DNA of 64,000 nt from Eleusine coracana subsp. coracana (Eukaryota; Streptophyta; Magnoliopsida; Poales; Poaceae). Location: contig CM064422.1 in assembly GCA_032690845.1 (NCBI GenBank), positions 3,782,001 to 3,846,000 of the forward strand, read 5' to 3'. The translations under genes and the position numbers were made by a program. The notes under the pieces were generated by a model, which was not told where the DNA came from, searched no databases, and saw only the letters and a program-made list of their open reading frames with translations. The first letter of the stretch is position 1, and each line of letters begins with the position of its first letter. Positions 11,397 to 24,401 of the stretch are shown here, one piece after another.

Positions 11397-13030
11397 ATCT
11401 TTTCTAGAGTGAGGCAGTGATGATTTGTAAAAGTCAATTTTCTCTCTTAATACAATAATACATAGCTCTTGTATGTATTCCAGAAAAAAAATACGAGCAA
11501 TGGGTAGTGGCGGTAGTTGGAAGGGTGAAAGAATTGAGGACTCAGACCTGTAACCTGACACTGATGCATGTGTATCATTTCCCTGCCCACCTTTGCGTAG
11601 TGCACTGTGCATAGCTTTAAGTTAATTAATTACATCAACATCCAACTTTGTTTCATATATACAGAAACACACATGGCCTCATCTGTGCTCATTCCCTTCA
11701 TGAAACCAATTGTACATCCGATAAATTCCGCATGCATGACAATAAAATCCGAGAGAGTTCATCGATGTTAATATTATTCACAAATGGATCAGTCCTAGCT
11801 AGCGTCGGTGTGAACATAGGCATGTTAAAGAAACGGTGATTTTGTTACCATGGGAGTGAGAGGCATCAGGTAGGATTGTAAGACTTACTTCAACAGCGCA
11901 TGTAAAAAGATAGGCAAAGGCAAAAATGCCTTTTCAGTTAACACTGTTCATAATGCATCTTTTTCCAACAAAGAAGGTAAAAATGTGAGACATTTTATCT
12001 TTAAAGAGAGAGGATAAAAAATAAATTTCTTCTCTCCTCGAATATGCATCTTGCCGGGCCCATGGAAGAGGACGTCGCGCGAGCGCTCGCGGAGGACAGC
12101 GAGGTCGAGGAGGAGCGGCTCGCGCGGGATCATCTGCACGCCGTCCTGATCTCTGAGATGCCGAGAGGGAACGCAATCAATCTGCTAGAGAGATAAACTA
12201 TGTTTTTTTAATACAATCTCAACCCCTCCTGTTCTCTAAAAAAATCTTCTAAAGAGATAATCAAAGACTGTTCTGAGGCTCTTAAGGAAAAATTTCATGT
12301 GGTACACTATAAAAATGTGACTTCCTCTCCAACACGTTACAAAACATGATTCTAGTTGTACGCATTATAACATTTTGTTGAGAAAAAATGGTTTCACATT
12401 TTTTATTTTATTGTATAAAATATATTACAACTCAAAATTTTATGTATAGATATATTATTCTATTTTCTCTATCAATATAATTTTATGGCCAAAATGAGTC
12501 TATCTCATGTGGTTAGGTTTAAATTATAGATTTGGCAGTGGTATTACATTTACGATAGCAAGACGCATGTAGTGACTTCATGAATCTCGAGATCAAGTCG
12601 GCCCAGTCTTTCAGATGCGTATCTATGTTTGTACAATGTTTAATTAACACATCATATATATTTTTTATAGAATTGTTTTTTTGCATAATTTGCTCTACAA
12701 ATTAAATATCAACTAGAAAAAATTCATAAAAAGTACATTAATAAAAAATGCAACAATGCAGATTTGTGTAAAATTTTAAGTCATATTTTATACACTCGGA
12801 TAAAAAGAGTTAGAAATAACCTTTTTTGATTGATCCCATCATTAGTAAATACATATAAGATAACATGAAATTTATTGTAACATAACGTGAAGTAGATAGT
12901 CTCTATACTACTCTGAGAAGCGCATCTATATTTTCCGACGAAATAGAGGCACGCATCTATATGGAACCCATATCCCCAGAGTTCAAACGGCCCTGAACTG
13001 TCCACGGCATCCCGACCTCCCAATTATTTC
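11397..13030. other. Intergenic DNA with one small GC-rich open frame (12062-12196)
   Basis: The tract is mostly AT-rich without a gene. At 12062-12196 (+) a 44-codon frame starts with ATG after GGGCCC. It is acidic and arginine-rich (EED..ALAEDSEVEEERLARD) and has much higher GC than its flanks. It looks like an exon fragment, but I do not recognise a family and see no exon-intron partners. Confidence 0.45.
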
Positions 13031-13158
13031 AATCACGTGCCATGGTTCGATTTGCCGGCGCGATGATCAACATCTGTGCTCGCCGCGGCAAGTTCCGCCC
13101 ACCAGCGCCCTCTTCTGGTTTGATCCATTCGCTCCGCCGCATGTGCATCCGAAGACCA

Positions 13159-14830
13159 TGGCTTGCGCCGCAGCTCCTGCGGAGGCAGTTGTGACGTCTT
13201 TTGGGAGCATACAGCCGTGATGTCGTTGTGCTTTGGACTTGGGAGGAGGCGAGGCGACACGCCACCGCGTCTTGGGAGAGCGGCCACGCTGAGTGGCTCG
13301 GCAGCCGGCAGGGAAGCGGGAAAGCAACCGCAGCGACAGCAAGACAAGCTATGGCAGCGGCAGCCGGGCTTCGTAGGGAGGGATAATGCTGCTCGGATGG
13401 ACAACGCCGGACAGATGGTGTGGCGGACAGCAAGATACAACATCGAGGGACACCGAGGGAGTATAGTAATTAATGGAAAATGCTTTGACTTTGAGATGTA
13501 TGCCTTCAAAATCATACATGGAATAGCTGGACAAGGGACGTATCTCCATATTCAAGCAACCATTCTTCGAAAACTGAAATAGCATGGATAATTTGAGCTT
13601 ATGACAAGGTATATTCATTGGTGCTTCATTAGATCTAAATCAACTACAAATGTGACAACAGTGAACGGTAAAGCTCGTGGTGCCCTTGCAAATTAAGGGA
13701 AGGGTTAAGCATGCATGTCTATCCTGCTTAGATAATGTTGTCTAAATGGGAAATTAAGTTCTTCAGTAACAACTGGTATTGAAGTCTCGGAAGATAGCTA
13801 CATATTTTTATTCTAACATGTAGATACAATTGCGTCATAACTTTGTTTGTACCCTCATCACATTCTGCAGCGTGATGACTGATGACCAAGACCTTCTTTT
13901 ACCATATATATTGCTGGAATTCATAGCCACAGGATCCATGATCTAAAAGACAATGTGTGATTTAATAATCTTTATTTTGGAAGAAAAATGGTAAGTGGTC
14001 TGCCCTTTGCATTATACATAAGAAGATTGAATATAGGGTTCCTTCAACTACTTCACTGCTCTCGTCCATATTCTAAGATACAACAATACTAATGTATCTA
14101 TATCCATCTATCAAACATTCACTCACTCGTTCATAATGGTTATGTTTCTCCCTTTTATATGGTCCAACTTCTATTCATCTTATGATGCCCGCTCGTGCAT
14201 ATATACTGCTACCTTCTACTCCTCGACTGGCCAACTCCCCCTACTTGTTGACCATAGTTTATTCTAGCTCGTGTTAGTCCACATTAGAGGTTTCGGTAAT
14301 GCTAAAAGGAAACACAAAGAGTCATAGTTTTACAGGCAACAACGTACATGCACAAATTGTTGACACTTGATGAATATGAGATAGTTAGAAAGCCAAATGA
14401 TTTAAGAATGGAAGGCATCGGAAGAAACTACAGGACGCCCGTTCAAAGTAAGTTGTTACAAGCATTATGAAATTTCCATTTACTTGTACAGATGTAGTAT
14501 AATCTACTCGAATTATCAGCATATTATCTTCAGATTATTATTATTATGCATGAGTTTTTTTAATTAAAATAATGGAGGGTGACTAGTGTTTATTTATCGA
14601 GAGAAGGTGTATGGATACTGCTTAGTATAATTTCTGTTGTTGCAGGGAGGGTTTAATGTCGTCTTTGAAAATGTTCGAATCAGAATACAGTAACAAGGAC
14701 GAGACAAAGAGCTGGCCCAACACTGGAGCACATGCTTTCTGTCTTGAATCTTCCTAGATGGCAGGGAACTCTGTGACAACTCGATCTACTTTTCAGCTAA
14801 AACAAGTGACATGTTCGCTTCCCAGCAAAT
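13159..14830 (+). repeat. Tandem unit A of a three-copy array
   Basis: The unit begins with a GC-rich block containing CTCCTGCGGAGGCAGTTG and passes through a degraded frame ending in TYLHIQATILRKLK (stop near 13580). It then runs into an AT-rich region with CTAGCTCGTGTTAGTCC, and an exon-like pair at 14321-14447 and 14646-14757. The next unit starts at 14833 with the same GC-rich block. Unit length is about 1.67 kb. The same arrangement in B and C shows tandem duplication of a former gene. Confidence 0.8.
14321..14447 (+). pseudogene. Exon-like segment, unit A (unrecognised duplicated gene)
   Basis: This 42-codon open frame contains KLLTLDEYEIVRK and RMEGIGRNY and ends at a GTAAGT donor. 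The same segment is open at 15878-16004 and 17466-17595 (KLLTLGEYKIVRK and KLLPLAEYKIVRK). A second exon-like segment follows a TTGTTGCAG acceptor at 14646. Its longer frame (FESEYSNKDETKSWPNTGAHAFC) is out of phase with this one, because direct splicing reaches a TAA at once. The unit is therefore either non-coding with exon-like remnants or a decayed gene. I do not recognise the protein. Confidence 0.5.
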
Positions 14831-14832
14831 AC

Positions 14833-16690
14833 TTAGGCTTGCGCCACTGCTCCTACGGAGGCAGTTGCGACATCGATTGGGAGCATGAAGTTGTGATGTC
14901 ATTGTGGTGCCGCGATGGTACCGATGTGGAATAGGTGTCGCGGATGGACAATGCCGATGACGGACAAATGGTGTCGCGGACAGCAGGATACAACATTTTT
15001 GGAACCGAGGGGCCGAGGAAGTAGAGTAATTAATGGTAATGCTTTGACTTTGAGATATATGCCTTCAATCATACGTGCAATAGGTGGACAAAGGACGTAT
15101 CTCCATATTCAACAAACCACCCTTGTGAAACTGGAATAGCCTAGACAACTTGAGCTTATGATAAGGTATATATATCGATCAGTGCTTCATTAGATCTAAA
15201 TCCACTACAAATGTGACAACAGTCAATGGTAAAGCTCATGGTACCCTTGCAAATTAAAGGAAGGGTTAAGCATGTCTATCCTGCTTAATGTTGTCTAAAT
15301 GGAAATTAAGTTGCTCAGTCACAACTGGTATTGAAGTCTCGAAGATAATTCATACATATTTTTCTTCTAATATGTAGATACAATTATGTCACAATTTTAT
15401 TTGTACCCTCACATTTTGCAACATGATGACTGATGAGCAAGACCTTCTTTCAACATCTATACTGCTAGATTTCATAGCCACAGGATCCCTGATCTAAAAT
15501 ACATGGTGTGATTTAATAATTTTTTTAGAAGAAAAATGGTAGGCGTGATCTGCCCTTTGCATTATACATAAGGAGATTCAATATATGGTTTCTTCAATTA
15601 CTCCCACTGCTCTCGTCCACATTCTAAGAAACAACAGTACTAACGTATCTATACCCATCTACCAAATATTCACTCGGTTGTTCAGAATGTCTCTGTTTCT
15701 CATCTTTATATGGTCCAACTTCTATTCATCTTATGATGCTCGCTCGTGCATATATACCGCTACCCTCACTCCTCGGCTGGCCAACTCCCCTACTTCTTGA
15801 CCATAGTTTATTCTAGTTCATGTTATTAGTCCACATTAGAGGTTTCGATAATGCTAAAAGGAAAGGAAACACAAAGAGTTATAGTTTTACAGGCAAGGAG
15901 GACCATGTGCAAGTTGTTGACACTTGGTGAATATAAAATAGTTAGAAAACAAGATGATGTAAGAATGGAAGGCATCGGAATAAACTACTGGACGTCCATT
16001 CAAAGTAAGTCGTTACAAGCATTATGAAATTTCCATTTACTTATATAGATGTAGTAATCTACTCGTATTATCAGCATATTATGTTCAGATTATTATTATG
16101 CATGAGTTTTTTTATTAAAACAAGAATGTGACTAGTGTTTATTTACCGATAGAAGGTGTATGGATACTGCTTAGTATTAATTTCTGTTGTTGCAGGGGTG
16201 GTTTAATGTTGCGTTTGAAAAAGTTAGAATCCAAATACGGTAACAAGAAAGAGATTAAGAGGTGGCCCAATGCTGGAGCACATGCTTTCTGTCGTGAAAA
16301 AACGTTGTACACCAGTTAGGTCTTCCAGAACGCCAGGAAACTCTGCGATATGACAACATCTAGTTTCCAGCTATAAACCACTGAGATGTTGGTTTCCGAG
16401 TAAATCTTTTGTTTTCATAAAGACAGTCAGCAGCAGATTGTAAGGCTGTAGTAGTGCGGTAATAACCGAATTGGAAAGAATAGACTCATATAACTTCAGA
16501 AGTTATTGCAGCCTGGAGGCACTTGTACATCATCAAGAAATTGATAGTGATAATTAAAGGAGGCAAACACTGAAGACAGAAAAAAAGTTCACTCACAATA
16601 TAAAAGCTACTAGTAGGTCAATCAAATATACAACGAAGAAAAGAAAGTGAAGAGAGAAATAAGACCCGAAGGGATCGTGCCAGCATAGAA
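14833..16690 (+). repeat. Tandem unit B
   Basis: The block order matches unit A: a GC block at 14833, a TYLHIQQTTLVKLE frame ending near 15139, exon-like segments at 15878-16004 and 16196-16319 (FESEYSNKK variant: LESKYGNKKEIKRWPNAGAHAFC). B also keeps a tail (16390-16690) that A lacks but C has, including CACTTGTACATCATCAA. Confidence 0.8.
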
Positions 16691-16699
16691 ATCGGCCCC

Positions 16700-18180
16700 C
16701 TTTTGGAGCTCCATGTCTTGGGAGGGCGGCCATGCTAAGTGGCTCGGCAGCCGGCCGGGAAGCGGGAAAGCAACCGCAGCAACAGCAAGACATACAAGCG
16801 ATGGCAGCAGCAGCCGGGCTTCGTAGGGAGGGACAATGTTGCTAGGATTAAGGGAAGGGTTAAGCATGTCCATCCTGCTTAGATAATGTTTTCTAAATGG
16901 AAATTAAGTTGTTTAGTCACAACTAGTATTAAGTCTCGGCATATTTTTCTTCTAACACATAGATACAATTGCATCATATAACTTTATTAATTTGTACCCT
17001 CACATTCTACAACGTGATGACTAATGACCAAGATCTTCTTTCAGCATCTATATTGCTAGAATTCATAGCCATGGGATCCCTGATCTAAAAGACATGGTGT
17101 GATTTAATATTTTTTTAGATGAAAAATGGTAGGTGGTCTGCCCTTTGCATTATGCATAAAGAGATTTAATATAGGGTTACTTCAACTACTTCACTGCTCT
17201 CGTCCACATTCTAAGATACAACAGTACTAACATATCTATACCCATCTACCAAATATTCACTCGCTCGTTCATAATGATTATATTTCTCTGTTTTATATGG
17301 TCCAACTTCTATTCATCTTACCATGCTCGATCGTACATATATACCACTACCCTCCACTCCTCGGCTGGCCAACAACCCTACTTGTTGACCATAGTTTATT
17401 CCAGCTCATGTTATTAGTCCATATTAGAGGTTTTGATAATGCTAAAAGGAAAGGGAACAAAAAGAGTTACGGTTTTACAGACAAGAATGAGCATGCGCAA
17501 GTTGTTGCCACTTGCTGAATATAAGATAGTAAGAAAGCGAGATGATGATTTAAGAATGGAAGGCATCAGAAGAAACTACTGGGCGTCCGTTCAAAGTAAG
17601 TCGTTACAAGCATTATGAAATTTCCATTTATTACTTGTACAGATGTAGTAATTTACTCGTATTATCAGCATATTATCTTCATATTATTATTATGCATGAG
17701 TTTTTTTTATTAAAACAATGGAGGGTAACTAGTGTTTATTTACCGATAGAAGGTGTCTGGGTAATGCTTAGTACTAATTTCGGTTGTTGCAGGGGAGGTT
17801 TAATCTTGCCTTTGAAAAAGTTCGAATCAGAATACAGTAACAAGAAAGAGATAAAAGGTGGCCCAACGCTGGAGCACAAGCTTTCTGTCTCGAAACAATG
17901 CTGTGGACCAGGTAGGTCTTCCTGAACGGCAGTGAACTTTGCGACGACTCCATCTCTACTTTTCAGCTGAAATCAGTGAGTTGTTCGCTTCCCGGCAAAT
18001 TTTTTACTCTAAGGAAAAAAGCAGATTATTGTAAGCCTGTAGTGAATGGACTCATATAGTGATAACTTCAGAAGTCATTATCTAAAAAAAAATAACTTTA
18101 GAAGTTGTTGCAGCGTGTCGGCACTTGTACATCATCAATAAATGGATTACATTGATAAGCTAGGCAAACACTAAAGAAAA
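16700..18180 (+). repeat. Tandem unit C, internally deleted
   Basis: It begins with the TCTTGGGAGGGCGGCCATGC block at 16717. At about 16847 it jumps straight to the AAGGGAAGGGTTAAGCATG block, losing some 400 bp present in A and B. Exon-like segments are at 17466-17595 and from 17791. A 1-base deletion near 17854 shifts the second exon's longer frame relative to units A and B. Confidence 0.78.
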
Positions 18181-18903
18181 AAATGATCACACTATAAAAG
18201 GTAGTAGTAAGTCAATCAAATTATACACCAAAGAAGGTGCAGAGAAAAAACCAGAAGAACCGACCAGGTCGGTCGAAATCCTTTGTCCGCTCAACGCCCC
18301 CCTCCCCCCCCCCCCCCCCTTCAACCTCACATCAGCCCTCCCTTTCTTGTTCAACATCAGACGCCGCCCCTGCCCCGGTGGCCCACCGTCCTCACGGACT
18401 CTGACATTGCCGCACGCCGCATTGACTCCTCCCCTGCCTGCGGCCACCACAGATTGCCAGCAGGGTCACATCACCTCGCCTTGCCGTGACGTTCGCAACC
18501 GCCGCCACCGCCACACTAACTCGTTGGTGTCGTGCCGCCACCACCACTGAACCCGTCCACTATCCTCTTGTCGCATGCAGCTACAGTGATGCCGCACCAC
18601 CGACCCGTGGCTCACCGTCGGGTCACGGGCGCCGCCCCCCGGACCCCCTCCTCTATCGCCTGGGAGCATAGAGTCTCCCCCCCCCCCCCAAACACACACA
18701 CACCCATCCCTCTTGGCAACCAAAAACCCCTAAGGGAGTGCCCAGCGGTGGCAGGGCTCACCAGCGAGGTGAAAGAAGGGAGGGGGCGGATGGAAGTTTC
18801 CGTCCGACTGGACGACAGCGAGGAATCACGCATCTACCATGTCGTGAGCAGAAAGATGGAATCCAGGCCTTTCTTCGGTTCCTTCCCCAGGCCGGCTCGC
18901 GCA
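18181..18903. other. GC-rich flank of the copia insertion, no gene identified
   Basis: It contains a 16-C run (18304-18319), short CCACC/GCCGCC-rich frames and an ATG frame of about 40 codons near 18790. The copia element interrupts this sequence at GTCGG, and it resumes at 25416 with similar GC-rich DNA. The two sides may once have been one GC-rich gene or promoter, but no protein is recognisable. Confidence 0.45.
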
Positions 18904-18908
18904 GTCGG

Positions 18909-19904
18909 TGTTAGAATTATATGGGCTTGGCCCATTAATATTCACAATAATTCGTAGAAAATCTCAAAGGCCCATTCATGAGTGGTGGGAGTGCAAAGGT
19001 TTAGTCCCACATTGCTAGTGGAGGTGGAGGGAGTCCAACTTATAAGGTTGGTTGCTCTAGCATCTCTTGCAAGTGTGTGGATGGGAGGAAGGAAGAACAC
19101 ACGCGCGCGCTCTCTCGCCTCGCCGGGCCGGGCTGGGCGTGGACGTGGGCGATGGGCGTGGCCGCGCATCACCTGCGTGAATGGTCCGCCGAAATTCGGT
19201 CCCTTGCCTTGCGGGGGCGCGGCTTTCTTTTACACTTTCTTTTTGCTGCGTATTCCATATATTTAATTATGGAAACCGACGTATTAATATGGTAACCGAC
19301 TCGGTTACGGGACGCCCAACCCTAGCGGTTCCTCCCTATAAATACGTACGGGTACCGCCGCAAATCAGATCACGCAATCACCTAGGGTTTTGCCTCTCGC
19401 TACTGTTGCGCCGCCAAGTCTTCTCCATCCCGATTGTCGGCGTGCACCGGCGAACGGGAGAGCAGGTCTCCGGAATCGTCGTCCTTTGCGATCCTGCACC
19501 AGGAGAGGGCGAATAAGGTTTTTGGGAAGCGCTCTGCATGACTGCTCGATCGCTTCCTCGTCTTCATCAAGTTCGTCGCCACGGCTCGCCTTTCTCGTCG
19601 TCAAGTCGGTCTCAGCCGCCGTCGCCAACAACGTGACGGTGCTGCACGTCGTCGCCGCCTTCTCTACCCAGTCCAGAAGGAAACGTACGTACTCTCATCT
19701 CAAACTATGTCTTCCATACTAGCTTTCGTAGTCTGCTTGTCTATGATGGATGTTGCTAGTATGGTAGATGCTGTGCTTTTGTCTGGCTTTATAGACCTGT
19801 CTAGATCTTGTGTAGACTTGTCTAATTCATTATACAATCTGTTAATCATACTTATGATTTATGTCTGGATTAATATAAAACTAAAAGTGCTAATTTTTCT
19901 AACA
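18909..19904 (+). repeat. 5' LTR of copia element
   Basis: 996 bp, starts TGTTAGAATTATATGGGC and ends CTAACA. CCTCCCTATAAATACGTACG near 19330 is a good TATA region, placing the transcript start in the LTR middle. Confidence 0.95.
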
Positions 19905-19937
19905 ATCTAAAAACCGTATTGTAGGCACTTTAGTTTT

Positions 19938-22900
19938 ATGGCTGGATTTGTCGATGCACTGAGGCCAGAGAAATTCACTGGCGTGCACTTCAAAAGATGA
20001 CAAGTGAAAGTCACTCTGTGGCTTACTGCCATGAATGTGTTCTGGGTGTCCACTGGCAAACCTGAAGGCGATCTCACTGCAGATCAGGAAAAGGCCTACA
20101 GTGAAGCCAACACAATATTCTTGGGCGCTGTTATTGGAGTTTTGGTAGATCGTCTTCAGGACATCTACATCCATCATACAGTCACCAAGGATATGTGGGA
20201 CGCTCTGATCGCTGACTATGGTGGTTCAGATGCTAACGCTGAACTGTATGTCATTGAGCAGTACCATGATTTTAAGATGGTAGATGGCAAATCTGTCGTC
20301 GCACAGGCTCATGAGGTACAGTGCATAGTGAAGGAACTCGAATTGATTAAGATCGTCGTACTTGAGAAGTTTGTGGCTGGGGGCATTATTGCCAAATTGC
20401 CTCCAACTTGGAGGGATTTTGCCACTACTCTTAAACACAAGAGGACGAACATATCTGTCTCAGATTTGATCGCGTCTCTTGATGTTGAGGAGAAAGCTCG
20501 TGAGAAGGATGGACGTTCTAAAGTTAACGAGGGAAACACTATAGCCAATATGCTGTATCAACCACAACAGTCTCATGGTAGTGGTGGTAAGGGCAAGGGC
20601 AAGAACAATAAGCCTAAGCATACCACTACCTTCAAGAAGAAGAACAAGGAGAAGGGAGCATGCTTTATTTGCGGTTCGAATGAGCATTGGACAAAGAAGT
20701 GTCCAGAACGCAAAGGAAGGAAGCCTCCACAGCAAAAGTCTGCGAACATGGTGACCAATGCTGAAGAAAATAGTGGGTATGGTAATTTACCATATATTTT
20801 TTATGTATTTCAATCTACTTATTGGTGGCTTGATACTGGTGCTAATGTTCATGTTTGTGCTGATGCCTCTTTGTTTATTTCTTACCAGGTCGCCTGGGAT
20901 TCCTCCGTCCTAATGGGGAATGGATCATATGCTTCTGTTCATGGTGTTGGCACGGTCGAGCTGAAGTTCACTTCGGGAAAGATTGTCCAATTGAAGAACG
21001 TACAACATGTCCCTTCTATCAAGAAGAATCTCGTTAGTGGCTCCCTTTTGTGTAGGGATGGTTTTAAGGTAGTGCTAGAGTCGAATAAAGTTGTTGTGTC
21101 TAAGAGTGGACAATTTATTGGTAAAGGCTATGAGTGCGGAGGCTTGTTCCGCTTTTCCCTTTCAGATTATTGCAATAAGTCTGTGAACTATATTTGTGAT
21201 GGTGTTAATGAGAGTGATGCTAGTGTTTGGCATTCACGTTTATGTCATCTAAATTTTGGTTCTATGTCTCGACTTTCCAGCTTGAATTTAATTCCGAATT
21301 TTTTCATTGTCAAAGGTTCTAAGTGCTCAAGTTGTGTGCAATCTAAGCAACCTCGAAAGCCTCACAAGGCTGCAGAGGAGAGACACTTAGCATCACTAGA
21401 ACTTATACATTCAGATCTCTGTGAAATGAATGGTATATTGACTGAGGGTGGAAAAGGATATTTCATAACTTTGATTAATGATGCGACTAGATTTTGCTAT
21501 GTTTATCTGTTAAAAATTAAAGATGAGGCTCTAAACTACTTTAAAATTTATAAGGCTGAAGTTGAAACTCAACTAGAGAAAAAGATCAAAAGAATTAGGT
21601 CCGATCGTGGTGGCGAGTATTTCTCAAATGAGTTTGACTTATTCTGTGCGGAACATGGTTTGATACATGAGAGGACGCCTCCCTATTCGCCCTAATCAAA
21701 CGGGGTTGCCGAAAGAAAGAATCGCACCTTGACTGACTTGGTTAATTCCATGTTAGACACGGCTGAATTATCTAAGGCATGGTGGAGGGAGGCTTTATTG
21801 ACATCATGTCATGTCCTAAATAGAGTTCCTATGAAGAATAAGGAGAAGACTCCATATGAGGAATGGATTGGTAGAAAGTCATCGCTCTCTTACTTACGCA
21901 CATGGGGTTGTTTGGCCAAAGTTAACATGCCAATTAACAAGAAGCGTAAGTTAGGACCTAAAACTGTGGATTGTATCTTTCTTGGATATGCTCATCATAG
22001 CATTGCCTATAGATTTTTAGTGTTTAAATCAGAGGTGCCTGATGTTCATGTTAATTCATTAATGGAGTCTCGTGATGTTACTTTCTTTGAGAACATATTT
22101 CCTATGAAAGATTTATATAGCATGTCTAGATTATCTTCTGATGTGATTACTGAAACTGCTCCTGAACCTAGTGCATTCTCTGATCATGCTGAACAAATAC
22201 TTGAACCAATCCATGAGGAGATTGATAGTGAAGCTCCTAGGAGGAGTAAGAGATAAAGGACTGTAAAGTCTTTTGGTGATGATTTCACTGTTTATCTTGT
22301 GGATGACACTCCTAGAACCATTTCAAAGGCATATGCATCTCCTGATGCAGATGACTGGAAAGAAGCTGTTCATAGTGAGATGGACTCTATTCTTTCTAAT
22401 GGAACTTGGGAAGTTGTCGACAGGCCATATGGTTGCAAACCTGTGGGTTGTAAATAGGTGTTCAAGAAAAAGCTTAAGCCTGATGGTACTATTGACAAGT
22501 ATAAGGCTCGGCTTGTGGCTAAGGGTTATACTCAGAAAGAAGGCGAAGACTTATTTGACACTTATTCACCTGTTGCTAGATTGACCACTATTCGTGTATT
22601 ACTTGCTCTGGCTGCCTCACATGGTCTTATCGTTCATCAGATGGATGTTAAGACAGCTTTCCTTAATGGAGAGTTGGATGAGGAAATCTATATGGATCAG
22701 CCAGATGGATTTGTAATAAAGGGTCAAGAAGACAAGGTGTGTAAGTTGTTGAAGTCTTTGTATGGTCTGAAACAAGCTCCTAAGCAGTGGCATGAGAAAT
22801 TTGATTCAACACTTCTATCAGCAGGCTTTTCAGTCAATGAGGCTGATAAATGTGTATACTACCGCCATGATGGAGGTCAGGGAGTTATACTATGCTTGTA

Positions 22901-23861
22901 TGTTGATGACATACTCATCTTTGGAACAAATCTTGACGTGATCAATGAGGTCAAGACTTTTCTGTACCAAAGTTTTGATATGAAGGATCTGGGTGAGGCT
23001 GATGTTATCTTGAATATCAAGATAATTAAAGGAGAGAATGGGATTACTCTTACGCAATCTCATTATGTTGAGAAGCTCTTGAACCGTTTTGATTACAAGG
23101 ATAGCAAGTCTTCTCCAACACCTTATGATCCCAGCTTGATTCTTCGAAAGAATAAGAGAATTGGCAGAGACCAATTAAGATATTCTCAGATAATTGGATT
23201 ACTTATATACTTAGCTAGTGCTACTAGGCCTGACATCTTGTTTGATGTGAGCAAACTAAGCCGGTTTACTTCTTGTCCGGGAGATGATCATTGGCGTGCG
23301 CTTGAGCGGGTAATGCACTATTTAGTTGGTACTATGGATTATGGGATTCATTATTCTGGATATCCAGCAGTACTATAGGGCTATAGTGATTCTAATTGGA
23401 TATCTGATACTGATGAGCTGTATGCCATGAGTGGATATGCATTTACTCTTGGTGGTGCTGCTGTTTCATGGAAATCATGCAAACAGACCATCTTAACGAG
23501 GTCTACCATGGAAGCAGAGCTTACCGCACTAGATACAGCTACAGTTGAGGCCGATTGGCTACGTGAGCTCTTGATGGACTTACCTATTATCGAGAAACCT
23601 GTGCCGGCAATCCTCATGAATTGTGACAATCAAACTGTGATAGTCAAAGTGAATAATTCTAAGGATAATATGAAGTCATCAAGACATATTAAGAGACGTC
23701 TGAAGTTTGTCAGAAAAATGAGAAACTCCGGAGTCATATCAGTAGAATATATTTCAACTGGTGAGAACCTGACAGATCAATTCACCAAGGGGCTATCACG
23801 TAATGTGATAGACAGTGCATCGAAGGAGATGGGTATGAGACCCATATGTGTTATTCCATAG
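19938..23861 (+). pseudogene. copia gag-pol polyprotein with five in-frame stops
   Basis: One frame of 1,308 codons runs from ATG 19938 to the stop at 23859-23861 without any frameshift. Gag has a CFICGSNEHWTKKC zinc knuckle (about residue 242). Protease has WWLDTGAN (D about 299). Integrase has a WHSRLCHLNFG..CSSC zinc domain (about 430) and the catalytic triad D493, D556 and E592 with D-35-E spacing. Reverse transcriptase has YVDDILIFG (about 988). RNase H has YSDSNW and DNQTVI. Stops are TGA 19998-20000, TAA 21693-21695, TAA 22254-22256, TAG 22455-22457 and TAG 23376-23378. Four of the five can be explained by C-to-T or G-to-A changes. The gag ATG lies only 33 nt after the LTR, which is unusually close. 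Confidence 0.93.
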
Positions 23862-24401
23862 TGGTAACCCAACCTATGTGATCGGAGATCCGGTGAAGTA
23901 GGATCTGGGAAGAACAAGCTATTGGTTAGCATGAGAGTAACCTTTTATGACCCACTCGAGAAGCGATGCATTACTCTCGATATATGTATGGTAGGATGGT
24001 TGTTGCCTTAATGTATTCAATTGGCTTTAAATAGCGAAGATGTTGTCCTACAGAACATTTTTGAATGAATATACCTATATGAGTCCGATTGTTGTAAGAT
24101 CGTAATCTGTGAGATTTGGGTGATCTCTATTAAGCTCATGAAAGACCAAGGGAGTATGACCTATATGCTCCACCCGTGGAGAAGCCTACTGGAGGTCTAG
24201 TATCAGTTATGACAGTAAGTGAAACTTGTTTGCACAAAACTTACAATTCAAGACGTAGTCCATTGTTCAAGTTGTGAATGAGTGTAGCTTATTGTTCTAG
24301 GTGGAAGTTCAACTTAACAGTCTCCACTGAAAACACTGGTATATTAAACAACAGTGGGGTGAGGCAAAGTCTAGTTGGGACTTTGAGATCTGGTGGGGGA
24401 T

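Noticed and set aside
12781..13023. 80-codon minus-strand frame
   Set aside because: AT-rich, no domain, no promoter or splice evidence.
18187..18957. Proline/Arg-rich ORFs before the copia element
   Set aside because: Composition-driven; different frames open on both strands and no domain is recognisable.
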